A DNA stretch of 64,000 nt from Bacteroidota bacterium (GTDB lineage Bacteria; Bacteroidota; JABWAT01): positions 91,016 through 155,015 of the forward strand of contig JAFLBE010000002.1 of assembly GCA_017303995.1 (NCBI GenBank). Direction: 5' to 3'. The position numbers were made by a program, and so were the translations under genes. This document shows positions 45,292-55,047 of the stretch, piece after piece. The notes under the pieces are model-generated. The model was not told where the DNA came from and did not search any database. It saw nothing but the letters and a program-made list of their open reading frames with translations. The stretch's first letter is position 1. Every line of letters starts with the position of its first letter.

Positions 45292-46967
45292 ATTTTATCC
45301 AGACTAATTTCTTCTCGAACAAAATAATTCATTGATTTTAATGCAGAAATAAAATCTATGTACTTCATTTTGACACCACCGGGCAATTTTATTTCCGAGT
45401 TAAGATCAAGCAGTTCATTGAAATCAGATTTTTCAATTATTTCTTTGAGGGTTATAGCTTTAAAATCAATTTTCCCGATACGGGAAAGAAGGGATTTTAC
45501 ACGGTTGTAATCCGCCTCATAATCAACAGAATAATTCACTTTAAAAAGTTCCCTATGATCGGATTTAAAATCAAGGGCTCCCTTTTTTCCTTTTGTATCT
45601 TTTAATACGAACCAAGTCAGATATTCAGACTGACGGGGATCATCCATTTCTATCATAAGAGACGTAAGGTATTTTACTGAAAATAATTCTGCTGTTATTC
45701 CAAACGGGAGATTATTGGTTCTTACATAATCAAGTTGATTTTCTCTGAAAAGAGATATCATCCGGTCAATAATAGTAGGGTCAGTCAATGGGTTATCACC
45801 GGTGATTCTGAAAACACCGTAGGCCTTTTCTTGTTCTGCTACGGATATCAATCTTTCAATTACTGACAGCGGGTCACCACCATAGGTTGGAATATTCCTT
45901 TTTTTTGCCTCATCCAATAATGGTTTATCTTCTTCAAGATACGAGCTGGCCAGGATGACATTTCCGAGAAATGCAGATGTTTTTACCCGTTCGATCAGAT
46001 CGAAAATCAACATATCATTGTGCAATGGTTTCAAAACTTTTTGTTTGAACCGTTGGCTTTTCAGCCTTGCAATAATTGCTCCGACAACCCTGTTTTTATC
46101 AAATGAATCATAATTCCATTCGTAATAAGTCTGTCCGTTATCGCTTCTAATAATACTGAGTTCACCATTTGAACCTGTGACAAATTTTTTATACATAATG
46201 GTTCTGTATGGCAATTCATTTTTAACAGGATGCTTGTACCCGGAACCAAGAGCTTTGGTATATTTCCGGATATTGGAAACCATTATTGTAAATTCATCAG
46301 GTTCAAGAGAAACTTGCCAGTCAAAATGACGGTCGTTCCGGGAAAGAGTGATATGTTTTTCAAGGTAGTCAACTTTCTTTGCCAACAGCATGACCGGGAT
46401 CCCCAAAGAATCAAGACTATGATCTGCAAATCCAACTGGTTTATTAAATTTAGATCGTAAGAAATCAAGTGCATCAAGATTCATATCATCCAATTCAGTA
46501 GGGTAATTACTGAAACCATGAAAAATGGCCTCAATTTTATCACCGACCCACCCAAGAGCAAGTTCAATATCTTTTATAGTTGCACATTGCGTTTCAAGCA
46601 GGATTTTGTAGTTCAGTTGGCTGATTTTTTTTAGAAACGGTTCATTTAATAAATCAGTAGCATGAATTTTTACAATCGGGAAGTTGTAAGGTTTAATAAT
46701 TTCAAGGGCATCATCATCTAAAATGCAGGGAATCAAATTCAGCTCAATTGTCCGGCAATGGGCAAATAATTGATCCCAGTTTGCAGGTGTCAGCTGAGTG
46801 TCCAGGCAGATTTTGTACTTTGAATATTCCTTAACACAAAATTTCTCGGTATTATAAATCTGAACAGTAAATAAGTCGGCACCTGCAAGTTTTGCGGCTG
46901 AGGCCATTTTTAATAAATAATCTAGGTTTCCCTGATGATTGAAGGCGCTTTCAGCTATGATTTTCAT
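45288..46967 (-). CDS. Fused NeuB-type aldolase and SpsF-type cytidylyltransferase
   Basis: A 559-residue fusion. Residues 1 to about 250 form a NeuB-like TIM barrel (AESAFNHQGNLDYLLKMA at the start, VGFADHSLDSLGIP and EKHITLSRNDRHFDWQVSL later), without the SAF domain. Residues about 290-559 form an SpsF-type cytidylyltransferase: VGAIIARLKSQRFKQKVLKP is the nucleotide-binding start, normally I-I-Q-A-R-M-x-S-x-R, FRITGDNPLTDP is the metal-binding region, and YLTWFVLKDTKG follows. The fusion would couple nonulosonate formation with CMP activation. It precedes neuB and overlaps the SGNH gene by 17 bases. Activity of each half is inferred. Confidence 0.8.
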
Positions 46968-47601
46968 GATTTACCACAATAGTTTTGATTCTTTCAAAAA
47001 GTTTGAAATTGCCTTGAGTATTCAAATGAATATGGTCGCTCATTAATTCGTCGGTTGAAAAATCATTGGTTGAAACAAAATTATTACCAACTACATTGGA
47101 AATTAGCTCATTAAAATAAATGACGTTTTTCTTTATTCCTGGAATTTTATTTTCATAAAAGTCGGTAGGAGGAATAATTTCTATCCAAAATAATTTATTT
47201 TTGAATTCAGCATTAAATTTATTTACATATCCGCTAAAAATAAATGGGAGTGTATATTTCAAATTACGGTATTTTCTTAATTTAAAAAGAATATCCTTTT
47301 TAAGTAGTTTGTTGAATAACCATTTCAAAATTGAAAAACGGTTAATAAGTTTGTTTTCAAATTTTGACAGTGCACGTGGTGTACAATCAACAATTCCAGA
47401 TTGGATAAAAACGAGATCTGGATTAAATAATTTCAAATATCCCAGTTGGGAAAACAAAACATCGATTGTGGCTCCTCCAAATGAAAGCTGATGAACTTCA
47501 AAATGGTTTGACAATAAATACACCCATGTTTCGTTATAATTCAATTTTTCAGGAAAATCTCTTGGCAAGCCAAGTGAGTCTGTAATAATTAAGATTTTCA
47601 T
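46951..47601 (-). CDS. SGNH-hydrolase-like protein
   Basis: A 216-residue protein with block I TDSLG (about 7-11), G in SFGGATIDV, block III-like QSGIVDCTPR and the catalytic D-H pair in SDHIHLN near the end. Small, soluble SGNH proteins in glycan loci often de-acetylate or acylate sugars. It is coupled to the exporter ATPase by four bases and to the fused NeuB gene by 17. A/T-rich like its neighbours. Confidence 0.68.
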   Translation of the reverse strand: MKILIITDSLGLPRDFPEKLNYNETWVYLLSNHFEVHQLSFGGATIDVLFSQLGYLKLFNPDLVFIQSGIVDCTPRALSKFENKLINRFSILKWLFNKLLKKDILFKLRKYRNLKYTLPFIFSGYVNKFNAEFKNKLFWIEIIPPTDFYENKIPGIKKNVIYFNELISNVVGNNFVSTNDFSTDELMSDHIHLNTQGNFKLFERIKTIVVNHENHS

Positions 47602-48854
47602 TGTTGAATTGAAATGGTCGAAGGTTGTATAAATCCAGATGGTCTCAACAAAACGCCCGAATGATAAAAATCACTTGTTAAAACTGTGAATGATATTGCA
47701 TGGGTCAAATGATCAATAATCTGGTGCGGACTGTTTTGTGATCGTTTCTCACTTATCATAAAATTAATGTAATATTGCCCAGCCCTTAGATTTAATGATG
47801 GAATCAGAACCTGAAATGTTCCCTTTTGGGGGACTTGATTGAATTTTATTCCCATTTCATCAGTTGAAATTGTTGTCATCACGCGTTCAGTTGTGTCAAA
47901 TATTTGGATTGCAAAAAATAAATAATTTATATCAATGGAGTCAATAACATCATATTCGAGCAAAAATTTACACTGTTCGCCAATTACTAAATCACTAACA
48001 TGAAAATTATTTTTATTATTGATGGAAATTGCCTTTACCTTTAACCTTCCATCACCTTTTCTATCGGTTCTGTCTGACAAAGGTAACTCAGATTTACCTT
48101 TGTTTTTTGAGAGATATTGGTCGGATGCAGCTTCACTGGTCCCTTGAAAAGTAACATACCCGTTTTCAAGTATAATCGCCTTTTGACATAAATTTTTAAC
48201 AGCAATCATATTATGGCTTACAAAAATAACGGTTCTTCCCTGACCGGAAACATCCTGCATCTTACCCATGCATTTTTTCTGAAATTCAGCATCGCCAACG
48301 GCCAAAACTTCATCTATAATTAGTATATCAGGTTCAAGGTGAGCAGCAACTGAAAAAGCCAGACGAACATACATTCCGGATGAATACCTTTTTACCGGTG
48401 TATCAATAAATTTCTCAATTCCGGAGAAATCAACAATTTCATCAAATTTGGACTTGATTTCACTTCGGTTCATTCCAAGAATTGAGCCGTTCAGGTAAAT
48501 ATTCTCCCTTCCGGTTAGTTCGGGATGGAAGCCAGTGCCAACTTCCAAAAGCGAAGACACCTTACCATTAATTGTAAATTTCCCGGATGTTGGTTCCGTA
48601 ATTCTTGAAAGTACTTTCAAAAGGGTACTTTTTCCTGCACCGTTTTTTCCGATTATCCCGACTGCTTCACCTTTTTTGATTTCAAATGAGACATCCTTTA
48701 AAGCCCAGAATTCTGTCTCATCACTATCCTGTTTATTCTTCCTGAAAAGATGGGACAATGAGTCAGTCAGGGTTTCTCTTAGCGACCCTGAAGATTTTTT
48801 ACCGATGTGGTAAAGTTTTGATACGTTTTCTACTGAAATGGCGATTTCTGACAT
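47598..48854 (-). CDS. wzt: Polysaccharide ABC exporter ATPase with carbohydrate-binding tail (Wzt-like)
   Basis: ATPase of the ABC-2 polysaccharide exporter: Walker A GKNGAGKST (69-77), signature YSSGM (157-161), Walker B ILIIDEV (178-182), H-loop VSHN. The ATPase domain starts after KLYHIGKKSSGSLRETL, as in Wzt/KpsT-like proteins. The extra 160 residues (about 255-418) are a beta-rich Wzt_C-like domain that recognises the polymer's non-reducing end. This is known for O-antigen exporters whose chain is capped. The permease gene lies 6.2 kb upstream. Its start is directly behind a composite repeat like the one before wzm. Confidence 0.88.
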   Translation of the reverse strand: MSEIAISVENVSKLYHIGKKSSGSLRETLTDSLSHLFRKNKQDSDETEFWALKDVSFEIKKGEAVGIIGKNGAGKSTLLKVLSRITEPTSGKFTINGKVSSLLEVGTGFHPELTGRENIYLNGSILGMNRSEIKSKFDEIVDFSGIEKFIDTPVKRYSSGMYVRLAFSVAAHLEPDILIIDEVLAVGDAEFQKKCMGKMQDVSGQGRTVIFVSHNMIAVKNLCQKAIILENGYVTFQGTSEAASDQYLSKNKGKSELPLSDRTDRKGDGRLKVKAISINNKNNFHVSDLVIGEQCKFLLEYDVIDSIDINYLFFAIQIFDTTERVMTTISTDEMGIKFNQVPQKGTFQVLIPSLNLRAGQYYINFMISEKRSQNSPHQIIDHLTHAISFTVLTSDFYHSGVLLRPSGFIQPSTISIQQ

Positions 48855-48863
48855 GGTAATAAA

Positions 48864-49396
48864 TAGTTATAAGTCGAGTGAAACGATGATCCCGTCCCGT
48901 AAGCGGGATCAGGATTATAAAATAAAAGGCATGGATTTACTTCGCAAATTTCATGACCCGCTTTCAAGCCGGCTGTCTGTTTTTCAACGCGGGGATGACA
49001 TCTGTTTCTTTACCAGAATCAGATACTTAACTGCTCTTAGCAAGTTTGTTTAAAAGCAATTCAGTCCACATTTGCAGAAAATTATTCTGCAGATGGTAAC
49101 ACTTAATTTAATCTTTTTCTGATGAATTCATATTATTTTTTTAAAGATGGAGTTCTTAATTTGTTGATCACATTTCAGTTAACAAGACATTAACCTGCTC
49201 CGGAGCGAAAATATGGAGAATAGTAAACCAGTAGTAGTAACTTTCCAATAGCTTAACAAATAAGATTTCCTTTGTGTAATGTCCAGCACGAACAGCCTCT
49301 CCGTTAAAAACACCCTGAATGTCCTATCTGATAACCCCACATGAGCTGCCGGAATAAGTTGTGTTTTTGATGTGGAGAGTAATGAATTCCAAAGGC
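48864..49396. other. Intergenic region upstream of wzt
   Basis: Nothing convincingly coding is seen in 540 bases. It starts with the composite repeat at 48864-48920 (AGTTATAAGTCGAGTGAAACGA then the GATCCCG-CGGGATC hairpin). A second hairpin TGCAGAA-AATTA-TTCTGCA lies at 49073-49091. The rest is A/T-rich without a recognised promoter. Confidence 0.5.
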
Positions 49397-50392
49397 CTAC
49401 TTCTCAATGATTTGCTGATAAATCTGCTTTGTATTTTGATCCTGATAAACAATTTGTGTGGCATCACCGGCAAGAAATGTTACTTTTTTATCACTAACAA
49501 TGGCCTTTTTACCAGTAATTGAAAAACCTGCAATCTGCTCAGAAATTACTGATTGATATAAATATGCATTTTTACTGGAAATTACTGTTTTTTCTTTTTC
49601 AAACACCCACTCCACATTTTCGCTGAAATCGAAAAGTGAAGTTTTATACCATTGTGCTTTTGAAATAACACCATAGTTGCCAAGAAATTTATCGGTTCCA
49701 AACGGAAATAATTTAAAATATCTGTCTTCTTTACTGATCAGAGTAAACTGTGCATCCTTTCCATGTTCCTGAAAAACAACATAATATTCAGATTCCAATG
49801 CTATGCCCATCATAACTAGGTTTGTTGTACCGACATAAAAATTACGGATGGTTGAAAAAATTTTTCCATTCGAAAGTTTTATTCCATATTGCGAAGGTTT
49901 AGTAGCTGCATTAAAAGGGAAATCAATAATCCAGGTCAGATTTCCTGAATTGTATTCAATGCCCGGGGTTGTCATAAAAAGTTTGTTATCAGTTGGTCTG
50001 AAATTTAGAAAATAGGTTGTTGAATAAACGTCCCCCATCCCAGTTTTGGAAAGCCATGTCTTTCCTGAAATCTCATATTGGTAAAGGTTACCAGATTTTG
50101 TTGAAATAATGACATGGTTTAGAAACACTTTTATATCGGACGGTGATCCAATAATACCGTCTACAGGGGTAATATTAACCAAAACTCCATTGTTTAAACT
50201 GTAAATGCTGTCGAAATTACTGAAGAAGAAATAGGTATCATTATTGATGGCCCCCTTTTTCATTGCCGGTCCAATAACCAGTTTTACCTCAGGATTGTCA
50301 GGTGGATCATTAGTAGAATTGTTGGAAGGCTCGCAATTTAAAAAAAGAACAACTACCAATACTATATTTATATACCTAGCCACTAACTTCAT
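49397..50392 (-). CDS. Lipoprotein of unknown function in the glycan locus
   Basis: A 331-residue exported lipoprotein with lipobox LFLNC (Cys20) and an Asn/Pro/Asp-rich linker. The mature part consists of repeated strand pairs without clear motif, such as NNDTYFFFSNFDSIYSLNNG and KIFSTIRNFYVGTTN, compatible with a beta-propeller or beta-sandwich. It overlaps the GT-C gene by four bases, so it is translated from the same message. Function unknown; possibly a surface or periplasmic glycan-binding component. Confidence 0.62.
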   Translation of the reverse strand: MKLVARYINIVLVVVLFLNCEPSNNSTNDPPDNPEVKLVIGPAMKKGAINNDTYFFFSNFDSIYSLNNGVLVNITPVDGIIGSPSDIKVFLNHVIISTKSGNLYQYEISGKTWLSKTGMGDVYSTTYFLNFRPTDNKLFMTTPGIEYNSGNLTWIIDFPFNAATKPSQYGIKLSNGKIFSTIRNFYVGTTNLVMMGIALESEYYVVFQEHGKDAQFTLISKEDRYFKLFPFGTDKFLGNYGVISKAQWYKTSLFDFSENVEWVFEKEKTVISSKNAYLYQSVISEQIAGFSITGKKAIVSDKKVTFLAGDATQIVYQDQNTKQIYQQIIEK

Positions 50393-51792
50393 TGTTTTCC
50401 TTTTACTTCAGAAATAATCAATTGATATGAAGAGGATTTTTTATTCAAGCTGTTTTGACCAAAGGCAATTGAATCTACTTTCGTTGGTGAAAGGTTTGAA
50501 AAATCAATTAATTTCAACATAGGCTTGTCGTATACCAGGTAATCTAATGTATTAAATACTGATTGGTAGTGAAAATAATTTTGGGTATAAACCCTTCTTG
50601 ATTTTCTCATGAGCGGATAGTAACCCTGATAAGATGTAAAAACCCGTTTTCCTTCCGTTTGCTCCCATTGGGGAAGATTTTCAACAACATAATAATTTCG
50701 TGAATCCCATTCAAATCCAGCAATCGCCAATCTGGTAATCAAACCCGTCAGTCCAATACTAAGAAGAAATAAGACTGATAATTTTATTGAATGATTAAAC
50801 AAAGTGGTTCCAGTCTGGATTAAATAAACTGAAAAACCCAACAGTGGAACTGCAACCATCCAGGAATAATACACCGGAAATTTTCCTGAAACTAAAATTG
50901 CAAAGGGCAGAAAAAAGGAAATAAAACAAAATTTCAGGAAAAGTCCGGCAAACAGATCAGGTTTATTTATCCGGATAAAATAAAGCAGAAATCCGCAGAA
51001 GATGATAATTACCAGAATTCCAGGATCCTGAGTGTAAATATCGGTAAAAGAGCCGGCAAATGATTCCAGGTTAAAGCGGGAAGCTACTGTATGTCCTGAA
51101 ATTGAACTGAGAAATTTATCCCACACCCCATTCAACGAATAAAACACATACAAACCTGCAATACCCGTTGCGTGACCAGCGCCCCATAAAAAAACTTTTG
51201 TTTTTTGTGACCAGAAAAACAGGAGAATAAAAAGACCTGCCAGTGCATTCAGGGGGAGCAGCTGCAACCCGGCAATTGGCGATAAAAATCCTAAAATCAG
51301 AATCAGCCACTTCCTTCCGGGCGAAAAAACAGCAATAACACCGGCAGAAAATAACAGAATGGTGATAGCGTCAGGTCTGGCTGACCGGTAGCTGAAAGAT
51401 ATGCCATATTCAAGTATGAGTAAACCAGTTAATAAAAGCAGAGATTTATCGGTCAGTATTTGTTTAACGGGTTTTGAAAAATAAATTAAAACAAGCGTAG
51501 CAAAAAATAAGAGATAGGAAAATACACGGGTTTGGAAAATCCCAAATCCGGTAAGTTTATACCATCCCGCCAAAAGTATTTGATACAACGGTACATTTCC
51601 AGCCCAAAATTCATGTTCATTCTGTGCATACCAGGCTGTTGAAACCCAACCATGTCCGAAGTATAAGTTGGCTGCCGGGTCAGCATAGCAGACTTCATCC
51701 ATCCAAACTACGGGGTGAACGTAAATAAAGACCAGATTTACAAGAAATCCGGCCAGAATGATACCCCAGAAGAGTTTTGTTTCAGTTTTCAC
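50389..51792 (-). CDS. GT-C membrane glycosyltransferase (GT39/ArnT-like)
   Basis: A 467-residue integral membrane protein with about ten hydrophobic segments. The acidic pair in HPVVWMDEVCYADPA in the first periplasmic loop (about 28-42) and the small periplasmic C-terminal part are typical of GT-C enzymes of the PMT/ArnT family, which take sugars from polyprenyl-phosphate. It follows a GtrB-like gene, an FAD enzyme and a flippase-like gene in the same direction, making a lipid-linked-sugar module. Overlaps of four and eleven bases with neighbours. Confidence 0.72.
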   Translation of the reverse strand: MKTETKLFWGIILAGFLVNLVFIYVHPVVWMDEVCYADPAANLYFGHGWVSTAWYAQNEHEFWAGNVPLYQILLAGWYKLTGFGIFQTRVFSYLLFFATLVLIYFSKPVKQILTDKSLLLLTGLLILEYGISFSYRSARPDAITILLFSAGVIAVFSPGRKWLILILGFLSPIAGLQLLPLNALAGLFILLFFWSQKTKVFLWGAGHATGIAGLYVFYSLNGVWDKFLSSISGHTVASRFNLESFAGSFTDIYTQDPGILVIIIFCGFLLYFIRINKPDLFAGLFLKFCFISFFLPFAILVSGKFPVYYSWMVAVPLLGFSVYLIQTGTTLFNHSIKLSVLFLLSIGLTGLITRLAIAGFEWDSRNYYVVENLPQWEQTEGKRVFTSYQGYYPLMRKSRRVYTQNYFHYQSVFNTLDYLVYDKPMLKLIDFSNLSPTKVDSIAFGQNSLNKKSSSYQLIISEVKGKQ

Positions 51793-52762
51793 GAAAGATC
51801 CTCACCAAATCATGACCACCAATAAAAAGGCCTATCAATGTTAACGGAATAAGCATTACAGCATGAATGATAATTCCGCATGCAAGTGACTGATCATATT
51901 CAATCCCGAATCCAGCCAGTGAGACTACAGTCATGGCCTGAAAGACACCCAAAAATCCAGGAGATGAAGGGATAAACACACTCAGATTTACCAATCCTAC
52001 CGTGAATAATGCCAGCGGTAGTGATGATTGGGAATGACTTGTGATTGCATCAATTGCAAAATAATAAACACCTGCTTCAACAAGCCAGATTCCAATACTG
52101 GATAGTAAAATCAGTCCCAGCCTTGAGGGTGAACCCACAATGGAGGTAATGGTTTGAAAAAGGGTTATAACCTTTTTTAAAACTGGAAGTAGTTTTTGTA
52201 CCCAGTTCCATTTGTAAAAAAACCTGGTTTTTGAAATGATAAACAGACCCACAAGACCTGAAACAAGAATGACGAGAACAGTGGTAATACCCATAATGAG
52301 GGAATAATAAGTTGGGGTATCTAAAATCCAGTGAAAGGAAAAGCTCATCCATCCAATAGAAACAAAAATGATAAGAATAGAAAACAGGTCAAAGAATCGT
52401 TCGGTTATGATAAGTCCCGCCGATTCGGTTTTTGAAATTCCAAGCCGGTTGTGAGCATAGAATAATCTTACAAGTTCACCCATTCTGAAGGGGAAAAGGT
52501 TATTTCCTGTATAACCAATAATAATTGGAAAGGTTGATTCTTTAAGTGTTATTCCCGGTTTTATACCAGAAGATAACAATTGAAATCTGTTTCCACGAAA
52601 AACCATGCCTGCCAGATAAATAATGGCCATCATTACTAAAACCGGAAGCGGAACCAACCGGAAGGCTGCCTGCAGCTTTTCCATATCAGCTTGTCTGATT
52701 AAAATAACCAACAGAAAAACAGTAATCAGAATCCCAACAATGGCCAGCAGTTTTTTCAGCAT
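51782..52762 (-). CDS. UPF0104 / lysylphosphatidylglycerol-synthase-TM-type flippase-like protein
   Basis: A 326-residue polytopic protein of the LPG_synthase_TM/UPF0104 (AglD-like) group, with GYTGNNLFPFRMGELVRLFY (about 89-108) and SAGLIITERFFDLFSI as the conserved signature, and NLSVFIPSSPGFLGVFQAM near the end. Relatives are proposed to flip polyprenyl-phosphate sugars. Placed between the FAD oxidoreductase and GT-C genes (overlaps of 7 and 11 bases), it probably serves the same lipid-linked donor. Confidence 0.78.
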   Translation of the reverse strand: MLKKLLAIVGILITVFLLVILIRQADMEKLQAAFRLVPLPVLVMMAIIYLAGMVFRGNRFQLLSSGIKPGITLKESTFPIIIGYTGNNLFPFRMGELVRLFYAHNRLGISKTESAGLIITERFFDLFSILIIFVSIGWMSFSFHWILDTPTYYSLIMGITTVLVILVSGLVGLFIISKTRFFYKWNWVQKLLPVLKKVITLFQTITSIVGSPSRLGLILLSSIGIWLVEAGVYYFAIDAITSHSQSSLPLALFTVGLVNLSVFIPSSPGFLGVFQAMTVVSLAGFGIEYDQSLACGIIIHAVMLIPLTLIGLFIGGHDLVRIFREN

Positions 52763-54084
52763 GACAATTCCGATTTTATCAAACCCGCAATTTTCTTGCC
52801 TTCCCTTACGGCATAGTTGGTTCCCCGATCTTCAGGGTAAATTTGGGCCATTGTGGAGAGATAGACACCCTCAACCGGTGTTTTCAGGTCAGGGATAATT
52901 TCACTGTAACCCTTGGTTACAAGGGGTTGGGAATAAGGTGACCGCCAGACAAAATATTGCCTGATCCATTCAGTGGAAAAGGTTGGAAACATGCGTTGGA
53001 TGAACGGTACTGAAAAATTTAAAAACTGGTCATCGGTCATGGTATACAAAGGTTCATCTGCCGGCAGGTATTTTGAAAGGTAAACAATATGGTTACCTGC
53101 ATAGGCTTCCCTGTTTTCAAAATTCGTATGTTCAATTACGCCAACGAATGGAAAGTCAGGATCATTTACGTTTAACCAGTACGTTTCAGATAAACTCCGG
53201 TCAAGAATAAGAACCAGGCAAACATTTCCGATGTATTTTATTTGTTGAAGGGAAGCAAGATAATCGGCTTTGAATAATGATTTTCCCAGATGAGTAACAA
53301 TTGGTATGGGAGTTGTGAATAAAATTGTATCTGAGGAAATAATCTGATCGGATGAATAAGAAATCTGAAAACCAGAACTTTCTGATTTCTGAATGGATGT
53401 TACCTCTGAACCTAAATTTATTTTCCCGCCAAGTCTGGTGATTTCAGCTGCAATAAAGTCAGCCAAAGCACCAAAACCACCTTCAAAATAGGCAAGTGCT
53501 TCTTTTCCCTTTTGATTTCTGCTTCCGCCCCTGAGTTTCAGTTTATTCCAAAACCAGACCGCAGAAACATCATCTGAATATCTCCCAAATTTTCCTTTTA
53601 AAAGGGGTTCCCACATAACCTGATAGGCCTTTTCCCCGAAAACTGATTTGAGCCAGGACGAAGCAGATTTTTTTTCCAGCTTTTTCCAATTTTTAATCAG
53701 GCGGACAGCGAGAACACCAATTCCAACTCTTATTCTTGCAAGGAAAGGAATCGGGGAAAACATAAGCAGATCGGCTGGGGCTGAAAGTTTATAAAACCGG
53801 TTTGCAAAGTACATTCCTGTTGATGTTTCATTAATTCGGATTTTATTCTCAAGTCCGAGTTCATGAATAAGTGCCATGATGTGTTCATCGTTGGTAAACC
53901 AATGATGATAAAACTTTTCCAATTTTTGTTTTCCGCCAACGGAAAAAGAGCCGGCAAGTCCGCCAACATCACTATCCTTTTCAAGAATAGTTACATTGAT
54001 GCCCATTTTTACCAGTTCCAATCCCGCTGTCAGACCAGTAAATCCTGCTCCAATAATAACTATTTTCTTAATTGAATCAGCCAT
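52756..54084 (-). CDS. FAD-dependent oxidoreductase (protoporphyrinogen-oxidase-like)
   Basis: A 442-residue flavoprotein: KIVIIGAGFTGLTAGLELVK is the FAD-binding GxGxxG, followed by LEKDSDVGGLAGSF and the FYHHWF region, typical of the protoporphyrinogen-oxidase/amine-oxidase-like group that occurs in glycan loci with GtrB-like GT2 proteins. STMAQIYPEDRGTNYAVREG closes the FAD site. It overlaps the GT2 gene by one base and the flippase-like gene by seven. It may oxidise the polyprenyl-linked sugar or its precursor. Confidence 0.75.
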   Translation of the reverse strand: MADSIKKIVIIGAGFTGLTAGLELVKMGINVTILEKDSDVGGLAGSFSVGGKQKLEKFYHHWFTNDEHIMALIHELGLENKIRINETSTGMYFANRFYKLSAPADLLMFSPIPFLARIRVGIGVLAVRLIKNWKKLEKKSASSWLKSVFGEKAYQVMWEPLLKGKFGRYSDDVSAVWFWNKLKLRGGSRNQKGKEALAYFEGGFGALADFIAAEITRLGGKINLGSEVTSIQKSESSGFQISYSSDQIISSDTILFTTPIPIVTHLGKSLFKADYLASLQQIKYIGNVCLVLILDRSLSETYWLNVNDPDFPFVGVIEHTNFENREAYAGNHIVYLSKYLPADEPLYTMTDDQFLNFSVPFIQRMFPTFSTEWIRQYFVWRSPYSQPLVTKGYSEIIPDLKTPVEGVYLSTMAQIYPEDRGTNYAVREGKKIAGLIKSELSC

Positions 54085-55016
54085 TAAAATCCAATCCTGT
54101 CCTGAATAATATATAAGGGGCGGCCTTTAATTTCACCATAAATCCTGCCAATGTATTCACCAATAATTCCAAGGACGATCAGAATCATTCCACCAATGAA
54201 GAGAATAGAAATCATGAGTAAGGTCCAACCCTCAACCCAGATTTGGGTAAACAAACGTAAATACAAGGCATAAAAAATTCCTGCAAATGATAACCCGGCA
54301 GTAATGAAGCCAAGCCAGGTTGCAATTGAAAGGGGTACGGCTGAGAATGAAAGTATTGCATTTACTGCCAATCGAATCATTTTCTTGAGTGGATATTTAG
54401 TTTCTCCTGCAAATCGGGCATCACGGTCATACGGGATGCCAATTTGTTTAAAACCAAGCCAACTGATCATTCCTCTTACAAACCGGTATTGTTCAGACAT
54501 TTTCTTGAACGCGTCAATGGATTGACGATCCATTAATCTGAAATCACCCGTGTCAAGCGGAATATCTGTTTCAGAAATTTTATTGATAAACCGGTAAAAT
54601 AATTTAGCAGTGAAGAGCTTAAAAAAGGTCTCCTTTTTCCGGATATTTCGTTTACCATAAACAATATTAAAACCCTCTTCCCATTTTTTGACCATTTCGG
54701 GAATAACTTCAGGAGGGTCTTGCAAGTCAGCATCAATCACCACTGCCGCATCTCCTGAACACAAATCTAGTCCGGCTGTAATCGCTATCTGGTGCCCAAA
54801 ATTCCGGGAAAACGATAGTACTTTTATACGGGAATCTCCATTTGCCAGAGCGGTCAATATTTCAAGGGTTTTATCTTTGCTGCCATCATTTACAAAAATG
54901 AACTCAAGTTTGTAATTAGATTCCAGAATTTTGAGTGCCTGGGTTAATCTGTCAACAGTTTCATGAATAACCAGTTCTTCATTGAAACAGGGAATAATGA
55001 CTGATAAGGTGTTCAC
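54084..55016 (-). CDS. Polyprenyl-phosphate GT2 glycosyltransferase (GtrB/DPM1-like)
   Basis: A 310-residue family 2 glycosyltransferase with IIPCFNEELVIHETVDRL, FVNDGSKDKTLEI and IDADLQDPPEVIPEMV (the DxD), a RNFGHQIAITAGLDL signature typical of DPM1/GtrB, and two C-terminal membrane helices (about 230-290). It would attach a sugar to undecaprenyl-phosphate on the cytoplasmic side. It begins the lipid-linked-sugar module just downstream of the Wzm permease gene (31-base gap). Confidence 0.86.
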   Translation of the reverse strand: MNTLSVIIPCFNEELVIHETVDRLTQALKILESNYKLEFIFVNDGSKDKTLEILTALANGDSRIKVLSFSRNFGHQIAITAGLDLCSGDAAVVIDADLQDPPEVIPEMVKKWEEGFNIVYGKRNIRKKETFFKLFTAKLFYRFINKISETDIPLDTGDFRLMDRQSIDAFKKMSEQYRFVRGMISWLGFKQIGIPYDRDARFAGETKYPLKKMIRLAVNAILSFSAVPLSIATWLGFITAGLSFAGIFYALYLRLFTQIWVEGWTLLMISILFIGGMILIVLGIIGEYIGRIYGEIKGRPLYIIQDRIGF

Positions 55017-55047
55017 AATTATCTCTTGTTAATATTGGAAAAACAAA

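Noticed and set aside
48838..49053. Plus-strand open frame upstream of wzt
   Set aside because: It runs across the composite repeat and hairpin, has no recognisable family sequence and starts inside wzt on the opposite strand.
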